Shown here: piece after piece, positions 1 through 8,006 of the stretch
Numbering within the stretch: the first letter of the stretch is position 1
How the letters are laid out: each line of letters starts with the position of its first letter
DNA from: Streptomyces somaliensis DSM 40738
GTDB lineage: Bacteria; Actinomycetota; Actinomycetes; Streptomycetales; Streptomycetaceae
Length of the DNA stretch: 40,073 nt
NCBI GenBank assembly: GCA_012396115.1
Contig: JAAXOU010000011.1
Coordinates: 1 to 40,073 of the forward strand
Direction of reading: 5' to 3'
Translations under genes and position numbers: made by a program
Notes under the pieces: generated by a model
The model's database searches: none
The model's input: only the letters and a program-made list of their open reading frames with translations
What the model was told of the DNA's origin: nothing

Positions 1-639
1 GTGGCCGGCGTTGACCGGGTCGGCGTCGGAGGCGCCGCCGGAGGCGGCGACGTGCACGAGCGCGGGTACGCCGGTGCCGAGCAGGATCACCGCCGCGGCC
101 GCGCCGACCAGCGCCTGCCGCTTCCGCGCCCGCCGCGCGGGGACGGCCCGGCGCAGGTGGTCGAGCACCCCCGCGGAGGGCTCCAGCCCTTCCACGGCTC
201 CGCGAAGCATCCGCTGCAACGCCAGCTCGTCCCCGCCGAAGCCGTCGCCACCGAAGCCGTCGCCGCTGGACCCGTCGTCCCCGAAGCCGTCGCCGCCGAA
301 GCCGTCGCCGCCGAAGCCGTCGTCACCGGGCCCGTCGCCGCCGAAGCCGTCGCCCCGGGGGCCGGGGACTCCGGGGCCGGAGGCGGCGGGGCCTCCGGCC
401 GTGCTCCCGGCCGTGCCGTCCGGGCCGGTGACGGACCGGACGGGAATGGTCCGCTCCGGGACGCCCTCGCCGGGCCCTGAAGCGGGGGAGGCGCCCTCGC
501 CGGGCCCCGGGAAGGGGGAGTCGTCCCCGGAAGCCGGGGTGCCGGGGGTTTCAGGGGTGTTCACTGCGTGGTTTCCAGTCCGGTAGTCCGACGGCCCGTC
601 CGACCCGTTGTGCTCGTGGTCCTCGGTTCGGTCGCTCAT
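1..639 (-). CDS. Membrane protein partner of the SigE-family sigma factor (partial, continues past the left edge)
   Basis: The ATG at 639 overlaps the stop of the sigma gene (ATGA), so the two are translationally coupled. 213 codons are visible with no stop before the window edge. Residues 1-94 are rich in Pro, Gly, Ser and acidic residues. Residues 95-137 are a GDGFG-type tandem repeat. A conserved-looking charged stretch follows (ELALQRMLRG, then LDHLRRAV and the basic RRARKRQ). One membrane segment lies at about 176-199, and the chain then leaves the cytoplasm. A single-TM protein co-translated with an ECF sigma factor suggests an anti-sigma or sensor role, but I see no zinc-binding HxxxCxxC motif, so that role is inferred from context. 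The C-terminal outer domain is not in the window. Confidence 0.75.
   Translation of the reverse strand, partial: MSDRTEDHEHNGSDGPSDYRTGNHAVNTPETPGTPASGDDSPFPGPGEGASPASGPGEGVPERTIPVRSVTGPDGTAGSTAGGPAASGPGVPGPRGDGFGGDGPGDDGFGGDGFGGDGFGDDGSSGDGFGGDGFGGDELALQRMLRGAVEGLEPSAGVLDHLRRAVPARRARKRQALVGAAAAVILLGTGVPALVHVAASGGASDADPVNAGH
229..357 (-). repeat. Intragenic GDGFG-coding tandem repeat
   Basis: This stretch encodes residues 95-137 of the membrane partner protein. It has six GDGFG copies and degenerate variants (GDGPG, DDGSSG), from a roughly 15-base DNA unit read on the plus strand as variants of ccgaagccgtcgccg. The repeat lies between the acidic N-terminal tail and the transmembrane segment, so it forms a flexible acidic linker on the cytoplasmic side. 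Near-identical units make length variation between strains likely. Confidence 0.85.
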
Positions 640-1208
640 GTCTTCGCTCCCATGGCGACGCGCAGCGCGGCGATGCCGCGGGAGCCGTACGCCTTCACCG
701 ACCCGAGCGATATCCCCAGGGTCTCGGCGACCTGCGCCTCCGTCATGTCCGCGAAGTACCGCAGGACCAGCACCTCCCGCTGGCGGCGCTGCAGGCCGCG
801 CATCGCCTTGATCAGCGCGTCGCGTTCCAGCTGGTCGTACGCGCCCTCCTCCGCGCTCGCCATGTCCGGCATCGGCTTGGAGAGCAGCTTCAGCCCGAGT
901 ATGCGGCGGCGCAGGGCGGACCGGGACAGGTTCACCACGGTCTGTCGGAGGTACGCCAGGGTCTTCTCGGGGTCGCGGACCCGCTTGCGGGCGGAGTGGA
1001 CGCGGATGAACGCCTCCTGGACGACGTCCTCGCAGGAGGCCGTGTCGTCGAGGAGCAGCGCGGCGAGACCGAGCAGCGACCGGTAGTGGGCGCGGTAGGT
1101 CTCGGTGAGGTGGTCGACGGTGGTGCCCGACACCGTCTCGTCGGCGCTCCCACGTGCGAACGGGACGCGGGCGCGGCGTGTGGCGGGCACGGGCGCGATC
1201 ACCGGCAT
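636..1208 (-). CDS. SigE-family ECF RNA polymerase sigma factor
   Basis: Alternative sigma factor that directs RNA polymerase to its own promoter set. Region 2 is visible from TETYRAHYRSLLGLAALLL through the DVVQEAFIRVH and LAYLRQTVVNLSRS stretches. Region 4 is LQRRQREVLVLRYFADMTEAQVAETLG followed by SLGSVKAYGSRGIAALR, a helix-turn-helix for the -35 element. At 190 residues it fits the group. The start is uncertain: ATG at 1208 was chosen, but GTG at 1133 (VSGTTVDHLTETYR) would also give a complete sigma factor. The gene overlaps the membrane partner gene by four bases. Upstream lies a long intergenic region rather than another gene, so it probably has its own promoter there. Confidence 0.9.
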   Translation of the reverse strand: MPVIAPVPATRRARVPFARGSADETVSGTTVDHLTETYRAHYRSLLGLAALLLDDTASCEDVVQEAFIRVHSARKRVRDPEKTLAYLRQTVVNLSRSALRRRILGLKLLSKPMPDMASAEEGAYDQLERDALIKAMRGLQRRQREVLVLRYFADMTEAQVAETLGISLGSVKAYGSRGIAALRVAMGAKT

Positions 1209-1954
1209 GCCGCCGCGCCACCGGTCGCGCGGGGCCCGCCGGGGCGGCCGCAGGAGCGGGAGGACCGCCGCGCCGCCGCACGGGGAGGCCGCCTGTGGGA
1301 CGTCGAGTACCTTTGCCACGCCTGTTGGACGCGTCGCCCCCCGTCAGGGTTGTACGCGCACGCCGCCGTGATCGACGGTGCGTCGTTCGCCCTCATGCGT
1401 ATCCGCTCTCCCCATCGCCCCGTTCACGCGGCAGCACAGGGGGCGACCGCGGAGACGCCCTCCGCCGACCGCCGGTTGCGGCGAGGGGGCGGGAGCATCG
1501 TCGAACATGCCATCGCCCAGGTTCGATCGGCACCGGCCGAAGGATTTCGCACAGGGCGTTCACAGATCCTACAAAGGTACGGTGCCGCGTTCACCGGGTA
1601 CGGCCGCCCGGGGACGGGACGGCGCCCCGGCCGGGCCCGCCCGCACGGCCCGGGCGCTGCCGGGGCCCGCCCTGCCGGCAACCCGAGCGGCCGGGACGGT
1701 ACCGGGGTCCGTACGAGGCCGGGGGCCGTACGAGACCGGGACCGTACGAGACCGGCCAGCAACCGGAGGCCGTACGGGGCCGGCCCCCGGGCCGGGAGCC
1801 CGAGCGCCGGCGGACGTCGGCCTCCGTCGCCTGACGGGCCCCGGACGTCCCGGGGCCACCCCGCCCACGGAACCGCCCCCGCCACGCAGCCGGCCCTCCG
1901 GCGGGCCGGCCGGTCACGAGGCCGCCCCGCCGGCGGGCCGGGGCGTCCCGGCCG
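1209..1954. other. 746-base intergenic region between ask and the sigma gene
   Basis: No convincing gene is found on either strand. Reading frames crossing it are long but of low-complexity Arg/Pro/Gly composition. It should contain the sigma promoter and the ask terminator. The 1709-1783 part holds four related 14-base repeats. In several Streptomyces the asd gene follows ask; it is absent here, and I see no recognisable asd remnant. Confidence 0.7.
1709..1783. repeat. Four iteron-like 14-base repeats CCGTACGRGRCCGG
   Basis: Copies start at 1709 (CCGTACGAGGCCGG), 1726 (CCGTACGAGACCGG), 1742 (CCGTACGAGACCGG) and 1770 (CCGTACGGGGCCGG). Spacings are 17, 16 and 28 bases. Each has a CGTACG palindrome at its left part. 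They sit between the ask stop and the sigma gene, about 500 bases upstream of the sigma start. Confidence 0.7.
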
Positions 1955-3226
1955 TCAGCGGCCCGTGCCGCCGTACACGACCGCCTCGGTGGAGTCGCTG
2001 TCCAGGCCGAAGGCGGTGTGGACGGCGCGGACCGCCTCGTTGACGTCGTCGGCCCGGGTGACGACCGAGATGCGGATCTCGGAGGTGGAGATCAGCTCGA
2101 TGTTCACACCGGCGTCGGACAGCGCCTCGAAGAAGGCCGCGGTGACGCCCGGGTTGGTCTTCATGCCCGCGCCGACGAGGGAGATCTTGGCGATCTGGTC
2201 GTCGTAGCGGAGGGACTCGAAGCCGATGGGGGCCTTCTGCCTCTCCAGGGCGTCGATGGCCCTGCGGCCCTCGGTCTTGGGCAGCGTGAAGGAGATGTCC
2301 GTCAGGCCGGTGGTCGCGGCGGAGACGTTCTGCACGACCATGTCGATGTTGATCTCGGCGTCCGCGACGGCGCGGAAGATCGCGGCGGCCTCGCCCGGCT
2401 TGTCGGGCACGCCGACGACGGTGATCTTCGCCTCGGAGGTGTCGTGGGCGACACCGGAGATGATGGCCTGCTCCACCTTGCGGTCCCCTCGCGGTTCGTT
2501 GCTGACCCACGTGCCCTGGAGCCCCGAGAAGGAGGAGCGGACGTGGATCGGGATGTCGTATCGGCGCGCGTACTCGACGCAGCGGTGCAGCAGCACCTTG
2601 GAACCGGAGCTGGCGAGCTCCAGCATGTCCTCGAAGGAGATCCGGTCGATCTTCCGGGCCTTCTTCACGACCCGCGGGTCGGCGGTGAAGACGCCGTCGA
2701 CGTCGGTGTAGATCTCGCACACCTCGGCGTCCAGCGCCGCGGCGAGGGCCACGGCGGTGGTGTCGGAGCCGCCCCGGCCGAGGGTGGTGATGTCCTTCTT
2801 GTCCTGGGAGACGCCCTGGAAGCCGGCGACGATGGCGATGTTGCCCTCGTCCAGCGCGGTGCGGATGCGGCCCGGCGTGACGTCGATGATGCGCGCCTTG
2901 TTGTGGACCGAGTCGGTGATGACGCCGGCCTGGCTGCCGGTGAAGGACTGGGCCTCGTGGCCGAGGTTCTTGATGGCCATGGCCAGCAGGGCCATGGAGA
3001 TGCGCTCCCCGGCGGTCAGCAGCATGTCCAGCTCACGCCCGGCGGGCATGGGCGACACCTGCTCGGCGAGATCGATCAACTCGTCCGTCGTGTCGCCCAT
3101 CGCGGAGACGACGACGACCACCTGGTGGCCGTTCTGCTTCGCTCCGACGATTCGCTTGGCGACGCGCTTGATGCCCTCGGCATCGGCGACGGAGGAGCCT
3201 CCGTACTTCTGCACGACAAGGCCCAC
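1955..3226 (-). CDS. ask: Aspartate kinase (aspartokinase), alpha subunit
   Basis: Phosphorylates L-aspartate, the first step to lysine, threonine, methionine, isoleucine and diaminopimelate. 423 residues, as expected. The kinase domain opens with the [11 protein letters not shown] signature; further conserved parts are [18 protein letters not shown] and [16 protein letters not shown]. Two ACT domains follow from about residue 265. The segment [14 protein letters not shown] keeps the Ser and Thr positions linked to lysine/threonine feedback in the corynebacterial enzyme, so a feedback-sensitive enzyme is inferred. GTG at 3226 is chosen because GAGGAGC lies just upstream and the product then begins [10 protein letters not shown]. 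An internal start gives the beta subunit. It is not followed by asd here. Confidence 0.97.
   Translation of the reverse strand: MGLVVQKYGGSSVADAEGIKRVAKRIVGAKQNGHQVVVVVSAMGDTTDELIDLAEQVSPMPAGRELDMLLTAGERISMALLAMAIKNLGHEAQSFTGSQAGVITDSVHNKARIIDVTPGRIRTALDEGNIAIVAGFQGVSQDKKDITTLGRGGSDTTAVALAAALDAEVCEIYTDVDGVFTADPRVVKKARKIDRISFEDMLELASSGSKVLLHRCVEYARRYDIPIHVRSSFSGLQGTWVSNEPRGDRKVEQAIISGVAHDTSEAKITVVGVPDKPGEAAAIFRAVADAEINIDMVVQNVSAATTGLTDISFTLPKTEGRRAIDALERQKAPIGFESLRYDDQIAKISLVGAGMKTNPGVTAAFFEALSDAGVNIELISTSEIRISVVTRADDVNEAVRAVHTAFGLDSDSTEAVVYGGTGR
2474..2490 (-). promoter_or_regulatory. Internal ribosome binding site and GTG start for the aspartokinase beta subunit
   Basis: On the minus strand GAGGGG (2485-2490) is followed eight bases later by an in-frame GTG (2474-2476) at codon 251 of ask, opening [17 protein letters not shown]. 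Initiation there would give a 173-residue ACT-domain polypeptide ending at 1955. This matches the known alpha2beta2 arrangement of actinobacterial aspartokinases, where the beta chain is made from an internal start near residue 250. Confidence 0.85.
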
Positions 3227-3517
3227 GTGCGCTCCTCGCTCGGTCCTCTGCGGTCGGCTCAGTCTAACGAGGGGCCGGGGAACGCCCCCGGGACGCCACA
3301 TCCTGAGACGTCCTGCTCACGCGGGTCCCGGCCCCGCCCGCCCCGGCACCACCACGCCGGGTGTGTCCCGTCTCACACCGCGGGAGCCGGGCGGAACGGG
3401 CCGGACGGAACGGCGCGCCGGGGCCGCACCCGGCACACCACGGTCGCACCCGACGGACCGGGACCGCCCCCGGCGGGCCGGCGGGCCGGGCCCGGGCCGG
3501 GGGCGGGGGCGGGCGGG
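3227..3517. other. Intergenic region upstream of ask
   Basis: No gene is seen. It holds the ask leader and probably its promoter: reading toward ask, GTTAGACT at about 3263-3270 resembles a -10 element about 40 bases upstream of the start, but no convincing -35 is present. The DUF5063 stop is at its right-hand transcript end (3518). The 3470-3515 part is a G-rich low-complexity tract. Confidence 0.45.
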
Positions 3518-4177
3518 TCACTTGCGGGAGTGCAGGCCCAGCGGGGCCGCGATCTCCTGGAGCATCACGCGGCCCGCCTCCTCCGCCAGCGCCTCCTCCG
3601 CCACGTCCTCGTCGGTGTCCAGCCCGTCCAGCGCCTCCAGCGGCTGGTCCAGCCGGACGTGGGAGACCAGGGACTGCAGCGCCCGAAGCGTCGCGGAGGC
3701 CGTGGGCCCCCAGTTGGAGAAGTACGAGAACTGCCACCACCACAGCGCCTCGGTCGTCCGCCCCGCCCGGTAGTGGGCCAGCCCGTGCCGCAGGTCGGTG
3801 ACGATGTCGGCCAGGCTGTCGGAGATCCGGCACGGCACCGGCGCCCTGCGCGGCTCGTACGGGTCGAAGACCTCGGAGAAGACGTCGACCGGGTCCAGGA
3901 GCCGGGCGAAGCGCTCCCGCAGGTCGTCGACGTCCATGTCGGGGCCCGTGTCCGGTTCGTACCGCTCCTCGGGGAGGATGTCCTCGTGCGCCCCCAGCCT
4001 GCCTCCGGCGAGCAGCAGCTGCGAGACCTCCAGCAGCAGGAACGGGATCGCGCTGTCGGGCTCGTCCCCCTTGGCCACCTCCGTGGTGGCCACGATGAAG
4101 GACTCGATGGAGTCGGCGATCTGGACCGCGAAGCTGTCGGGGTCCAGCGAGTGGGCGTGGAGCGTGGCGTCAGACAT
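3518..4177 (-). CDS. DUF5063 domain-containing protein
   Basis: 219-residue soluble protein beginning [22 protein letters not shown] and matching the actinobacterial DUF5063 family; the function is not known. Visible conserved features are [25 protein letters not shown], the [11 protein letters not shown] helix, and the aromatic motif [15 protein letters not shown]. The ATG at 4177 is preceded by AAGGGAG at good spacing and lies inside the 3' end of recR, with an eight-base overlap, so it is probably translated with recR. The association with recR and ybaB is conserved in Streptomyces, but I would not infer a recombination function from that alone. Confidence 0.85.
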   Translation of the reverse strand: MSDATLHAHSLDPDSFAVQIADSIESFIVATTEVAKGDEPDSAIPFLLLEVSQLLLAGGRLGAHEDILPEERYEPDTGPDMDVDDLRERFARLLDPVDVFSEVFDPYEPRRAPVPCRISDSLADIVTDLRHGLAHYRAGRTTEALWWWQFSYFSNWGPTASATLRALQSLVSHVRLDQPLEALDGLDTDEDVAEEALAEEAGRVMLQEIAAPLGLHSRK

Positions 4178-4769
4178 CGAGGAGTCGTCTCCCTTCGAAC
4201 GCGCGACCGAGCGTGACCTCGTCGGCGTATTCAAGGTCTCCGCCAACGGGCAGCCCGCTGGCGAGGCGCGTGACCTTCAGGCCCATGGGCTTGACCATCC
4301 GCGCCAGGTACGTCGCGGTGGCCTCCCCCTCCAGGTTGGGGTCGGTCGCCAGGATCAGCTCGGTGACCGTGCCGTCCGCGAGGCGGGCCAGCAGCTCCCT
4401 GATCCGCAGGTCGTCGGGGCCGACGCCCTCGATCGGGCTGATCGCGCCGCCGAGCACGTGGTACCGCCCCCGGAACTCGCGCGTCCGCTCGACGGCCACG
4501 ACGTCCTTGGGCTCCTCGACCACGCAGACGACCGCGTCGTCCCGGCACGGGTCACGGCAGATGCCGCACCGCTCCTCCTGGGCGACGTTCCCGCAGACGG
4601 CGCAGAACCGGACCTTGTCCTTGACCTCCAGCAGCGCGTGCGCCAGCCGGCGCACGTCCGTCGGCTCGGCCTGGAGGACGTGGAAGGCGATCCGCTGCGC
4701 GCTCTTGGGACCGACGCCGGGCAGCCTGCCCAACTCGTCGATGAGGTCCTGGACCACGCCTTCGTACAA
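4170..4769 (-). CDS. recR: Recombination protein RecR
   Basis: Part of the RecF pathway (RecFOR), helping load RecA on gapped DNA. 199 residues. Domains in order: helix-hairpin-helix ([18 protein letters not shown]), a four-cysteine zinc finger (CAVCGN ... [10 protein letters not shown]), then a Toprim domain with [16 protein letters not shown] and a [15 protein letters not shown] acidic motif, and the C-terminal [19 protein letters not shown] region. The start codon is TTG at 4769: the family's [14 protein letters not shown] begins exactly there and GAGAGG precedes it. The gene lies downstream of ybaB with a 117-base gap, the usual ybaB-recR order. Confidence 0.96.
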   Translation of the reverse strand: MYEGVVQDLIDELGRLPGVGPKSAQRIAFHVLQAEPTDVRRLAHALLEVKDKVRFCAVCGNVAQEERCGICRDPCRDDAVVCVVEEPKDVVAVERTREFRGRYHVLGGAISPIEGVGPDDLRIRELLARLADGTVTELILATDPNLEGEATATYLARMVKPMGLKVTRLASGLPVGGDLEYADEVTLGRAFEGRRLLDV

Positions 4770-4886
4770 CGGAACGCCTCTCAGGGAGTGCAGTCTTGCT
4801 CGTTACGGTAATCGCTGCGGGTGCGCCGCAGAAGACTCGGCGTGAACCCGCCGCGCCGGCCGGGCGCGCGGCCCGCGCCCGCCGGG

Positions 4887-5222
4887 TCAGAAGGGCAGGC
4901 CCGGCATGCCGCCCAGCCCCTGGGCCAGCGGGCCGAGCTTCTCCTGCTGGAGCTGCTGCGCGTTCTCGTTCGCCGCCTGCACGGCCGCGACGACCAGGTC
5001 CGCGAGCGTCTCGGTGTCCTCCGGGTCCACCGCCTTCGGGTCGATGACCAGGCCCCGCAGCTCGCCCGACCCGGTGACCGTGGCCTTCACCAGGCCACCG
5101 CCCGCCTGGCCGTCGACCTCCGTACGGGCCAGCTCCTCCTGCGCCCGCGCGAGGTCCTGCTGCATCTTCTGGGCCTGCTGGAGCAGCTGCTGCATGTTGG
5201 GCTGGCCACCACCGGGGATCAC
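4887..5222 (-). CDS. ybaB: YbaB/EbfC family nucleoid-associated protein
   Basis: Small DNA-binding nucleoid protein, 111 residues. Starts [20 protein letters not shown], with a coiled-coil-like Gln-rich N-terminal helix, the [21 protein letters not shown] sheet region, and a Gln-rich C-terminus. GTG at 5222 is preferred because AGGAG lies five bases upstream; the in-frame GTG six bases earlier would sit inside that ribosome binding site. It heads the ybaB-recR-DUF5063 group transcribed leftward. Confidence 0.95.
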   Translation of the reverse strand: MIPGGGQPNMQQLLQQAQKMQQDLARAQEELARTEVDGQAGGGLVKATVTGSGELRGLVIDPKAVDPEDTETLADLVVAAVQAANENAQQLQQEKLGPLAQGLGGMPGLPF

Positions 5223-5538
5223 GGTCACTCCTGCGCGTCGACGGTTCTTTCGGTCACGGCCGAGCCTACGTGGTCGCCGCGCGACGCGCCCCACGCACAT
5301 TGATTCACTCTTCAGGGTGAGTCACTGGCGCGCCCCCTACCTGATCACGGCCCTCTTCCGTGCGGAAAACTCGTGATTCGGCCACCGGCGCCCTCCATTC
5401 GGCGGTAGGAAGGGCTCCGCAGGACCCGCACCCCCGCCCACGTCCGCCGACCCCTTCCCCGCACCGTCCACGTCATCGCACGTCATCGCACGTCACCGCC
5501 GTCACGCAGAGTCACGAAAAGCGCAGAGGAGTGCCCCG
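5223..5538. other. Divergent intergenic region between ybaB and the SLATT gene
   Basis: 316 bases without a gene; it must carry promoters in both directions. Visible structure includes an imperfect inverted repeat at 5301-5324 (TGATTCACTC TTCA GGGTGAGTCA, 8 of 10 pairs) and a run of 10-base repeats at 5471-5500. I could not assign -10/-35 boxes with confidence. Confidence 0.5.
5471..5500. repeat. Short tandem repeat CGTCATCGCA x2 plus a degenerate third copy
   Basis: Two perfect copies of CGTCATCGCA (5471-5480, 5481-5490) are followed by CGTCACCGCC. Lies about 40 bases upstream of the SLATT gene start, in its presumed leader or promoter. Confidence 0.75.
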
Positions 5539-6252
5539 GTGAGCCAGCCGGAGATGCAACCCGGGGTGCCCGCCCGGGGGGAGGACCTGACGGGACGGCC
5601 GTTCCCGCTCGGCGACTGGGGGGAACCGGCCGAGCGGTTGCACGAGCTGTACCGGTGGGTCGAGGCGAACGCCCTGCGCACCACCGACTGGTACCTCGCC
5701 GACCGGCTGTGGAAGCGCCGCGGCGCCCGCGCCCTGCGGACCGGTACGGCCCTGGGCGGCGTCCTGGGCGCCGCCCTGCCGCTGCTGGACCTGACGGGCG
5801 CCCTGGACGGCGCGGCCGGCTGGGGCTACCTGTCGCTGCTGCTCTCCGCGGCGTGCCTGGCGTGCGACCGGTACTTCGGGGTGACGTCCGGCTGGATGCG
5901 GGACGTGGCGACGGCGCAGGCGGTGCAGCGCCGCCTCCAGGCGCTGCAGTTCGACTGGGCCTCGGAGAGCGTCCGGGAGGTGCTGGGCCCCGCGGAGGGC
6001 ACGGCCGCCGAGGCGGCGGAGCGCTGCCTGGGGGTGCTGCGGCGGTTCTCGGAGGACGTGACGGAGGTGGTGCGGGCGGAGACGGCGAGCTGGATGGTGG
6101 AGTTCCGGGCCGGACCGGCGTCCCTGGTCACACAGGCCCTGAACAACGCGCCCACCCGTTCCGAGGCGGGGTCCGGCCAGGCGGGCCGTTTCCCGCTGCC
6201 TCCGGCGGCCCGCCCGAACATGCCTCGCCAGCGCCCTCCGGAACCCCGCTGA
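5539..6252 (+). CDS. SLATT domain-containing membrane protein
   Basis: 237 residues. After a soluble N-terminus (LHELYRWVEANALRTTDWYLADRLWKRR) come two hydrophobic segments at about residues 70-88 and 94-113, then a long amphipathic helical part (MRDVATAQAVQRRLQALQFDWASESV) and a Pro-rich tail. This is the SLATT layout: two TM helices plus C-terminal helices. Computational surveys propose that SLATT proteins act as pore-forming effectors in nucleotide-signal conflict systems, but no nucleotide synthase or sensor is adjacent here. Start GTG at 5539 follows GAGGAG. The neighbourhood is conserved core, which argues against a mobile defence island. Confidence 0.75.
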   Translation: MSQPEMQPGVPARGEDLTGRPFPLGDWGEPAERLHELYRWVEANALRTTDWYLADRLWKRRGARALRTGTALGGVLGAALPLLDLTGALDGAAGWGYLSLLLSAACLACDRYFGVTSGWMRDVATAQAVQRRLQALQFDWASESVREVLGPAEGTAAEAAERCLGVLRRFSEDVTEVVRAETASWMVEFRAGPASLVTQALNNAPTRSEAGSGQAGRFPLPPAARPNMPRQRPPEPR

Positions 6253-6262
6253 GCCACCCCCC

Positions 6263-6955
6263 TCAGCTGAAGACGATCATCGAGCCCTGGCCCAGGCTGC
6301 GGGTGGCCGCCGCGTACAGGCCCAGCCAGACGTGCCGCTCCCGCGCGAAGGGGCCGTCCTCGTACGGGACGGCCGCCGGCTCCTCCAGCGACGTGGGGCG
6401 GTCGGGCGGCCGGGGCGCGGCGGGCGGGTTGGCCGGGTCGATGCCGATGGCCGGGGCCACGTGCTCCAGCTCCCGCAGCAGCCCCTGCGCGGAGCCGAGC
6501 GGGCCGCCCCCGGCGAGCAGTTCCTCGGTGGAGAGCGGGGCGGGGAAGTCCACCGGCACGTAGGCGCCGGCGTGGTCGTAGTGCCAGACCAGGTGAGACC
6601 CCTGGGCGGTCTGCTCGAACATCTCCAGCAACTGCTCGTAGTCACCGCCCAGTTCGCCGACGGGCGTCACGGCCAGGCCGCAGACCTGGAGCAGGTAGGC
6701 GCGGCGCAGGAAGTGCAGGGCGTCGTAGTCGAACCCGGCGACCGGCGCCACGTCGCCCGACAGACCGGGCATGTACGCGAAGACGGGCACGGTCGGCAGG
6801 CCGGCCCCGGCCAGTGCGCGGTCGTACGCGGCGACCTCCTCGGCGAAGGGGTTGTCGGGGCTGTGGCACAGCACGTCGACCAGGGGGACCAGCCACAGGT
6901 CACAGGCCAAGGCGAACTCGCTCTCGGATCGGGGCGTCTGCCGCGGTGGCGGCAC
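6263..6955 (-). CDS. Conserved hypothetical protein
   Basis: 230 residues with no domain I can name. Mostly acidic and soluble, no signal peptide. Visible motifs: LWLVPLVDVLCHSPDNPFAE near the N-terminus, FLRRAYLLQVCGLAVTPVGELGGDYEQLLEMFEQ in the middle, HLVWHYDHAGAYVPVDF, and a Pro-rich linker before the C-terminal VWLGLYAAATRSLGQGS. Starts at GTG 6955 with only a weak AGGA upstream. It lies 69 bases downstream of the GntR gene on the same strand and may be co-transcribed. Codon usage is normal for the window, so I consider it a real gene of unknown role. Confidence 0.75.
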   Translation of the reverse strand: MPPPRQTPRSESEFALACDLWLVPLVDVLCHSPDNPFAEEVAAYDRALAGAGLPTVPVFAYMPGLSGDVAPVAGFDYDALHFLRRAYLLQVCGLAVTPVGELGGDYEQLLEMFEQTAQGSHLVWHYDHAGAYVPVDFPAPLSTEELLAGGGPLGSAQGLLRELEHVAPAIGIDPANPPAAPRPPDRPTSLEEPAAVPYEDGPFARERHVWLGLYAAATRSLGQGSMIVFS

Positions 6956-7024
6956 AGGCCGGTCCTGTGCCGCGGGCGTCGGGTCACAGTGATACCCGGC
7001 GGCACGGCCGCCGAAGCACCGGGG

Positions 7025-7738
7025 CTACCCGGAGCGCCGGGGCGCCTCGCGGGGCGCGGGAGGGTGTTCCAGCTGGTCGGCCCAGCTCAGCGAGTGGGCG
7101 TGGTAGGCGTCGAGGACGGCGGCGACCCGCCGGGCCGGGCCCGCCGCGACGGCCTCCGCCAGTTCCTCGTACCCGCTCCACAACCGGTCCCGCAGCCGGT
7201 GGTCGCCCCGCAGGTACGGCACGGCGAACGCCCACGCCTGGACGCGCAGGCGGTGGAGGAAGTCGGCGATGCAGCGGTTGGCGACGAACCCGCCCAGCTC
7301 CCGCCAGAACCGCACGTCGTAGCCGATCAGGATGTCCAGGTCCCCGGCCCGTGCGGCCCGCGCCGCCGCCTCGGCCCGCCGGCGCACGGAGACGAGCGCC
7401 CCGTCCGGTACCCGCCCCCACCCCGCGCCGCCCTCCGTGTGGCGGCGCAGGACGCCGTCGACGATCAGGGAGCGGGCCTCGACCATCTCCCGGTAGTCGT
7501 CGACCGTGAACCGGTGGACGCGGAAGCCCCTGTGCTGGTCGGAGTCGAGCAGCCCCTGCGCCGACAGGTCGACCAGCGCCTCCCGCACGGGCGTCGCGGA
7601 CACGCCGTACTGCTCCGCGATCTGCTTGACCGTGAACTCCCGGCCCGGCTGGAGGCGCCCCGCGAGCACCTCGTCACGCAGCGCGTCCGCGATCTGCTGG
7701 CGCAGGGTGCTGCGGGTCACAGGTCCGCTCACGGGCAT
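7025..7738 (-). CDS. GntR-family transcriptional regulator (FCD subfamily)
   Basis: 237 residues. An N-terminal winged helix-turn-helix (LRQQIADALRDEVLAGRLQPG, then VKQIAEQYGVSATPVREALVDLSAQGLL) is followed by a helical FCD-like effector domain (VDDYREMVEARSLIVDGVLRRH ... VLDAYHAHSLSWADQ). FCD proteins bind small organic acids or sugars acids; the ligand here is unknown. ATG at 7738 has a strong GGAGGGG upstream. The open frame extends further back but without good coding character. The divergent DJ-1/PfpI gene is a possible target. Confidence 0.9.
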   Translation of the reverse strand: MPVSGPVTRSTLRQQIADALRDEVLAGRLQPGREFTVKQIAEQYGVSATPVREALVDLSAQGLLDSDQHRGFRVHRFTVDDYREMVEARSLIVDGVLRRHTEGGAGWGRVPDGALVSVRRRAEAAARAARAGDLDILIGYDVRFWRELGGFVANRCIADFLHRLRVQAWAFAVPYLRGDHRLRDRLWSGYEELAEAVAAGPARRVAAVLDAYHAHSLSWADQLEHPPAPREAPRRSG

Positions 7739-8006
7739 GGGCAGGTCCCCTCCGTCCGGTTTCGGACACCTTAAGCCAGTCGGCGCCGTCCGGGCGGGGG
7801 ATGCCGACCGGACGGTACGCACCGGGGACGGGCCGGCTGGGAGGCGGCGGGGGTGAAAAGCGCTCGCCGCACCGGGACGGGATCGGGTTTCGTGTGCGGT
7901 GGGCGCCACGACCGGCACGGTGCCGGGCCGCCCGCCCCCCGAGGACGGCGCGCCGCCGCCCGTACGGCGGGGGCGCGGGTGCGGGCGCGGCTTCCGGGAG
8001 GCCTCC

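Noticed and set aside
229..357. CRISPR-like array
   Set aside because: The repeats are contiguous, in-frame and without spacers; they are coding tandem repeats.
1516..1532. tRNA T-loop-like GGTTCGATC
   Set aside because: No acceptor, D or anticodon arm can be built around it. No tRNA was found in the window.
2018..4216. Very long plus-strand frame (732 codons) opposite ask, DUF5063 and recR
   Set aside because: Antisense shadow of high-GC genes: composition is Asp/Gly/Val/Leu/Arg-rich noise and the opposite strand carries well-recognised proteins.
5220..5228. Alternative ybaB start at GTG 5228
   Set aside because: It lies within the AGGAG ribosome binding site; GTG 5222 has correct spacing and matches the family start.
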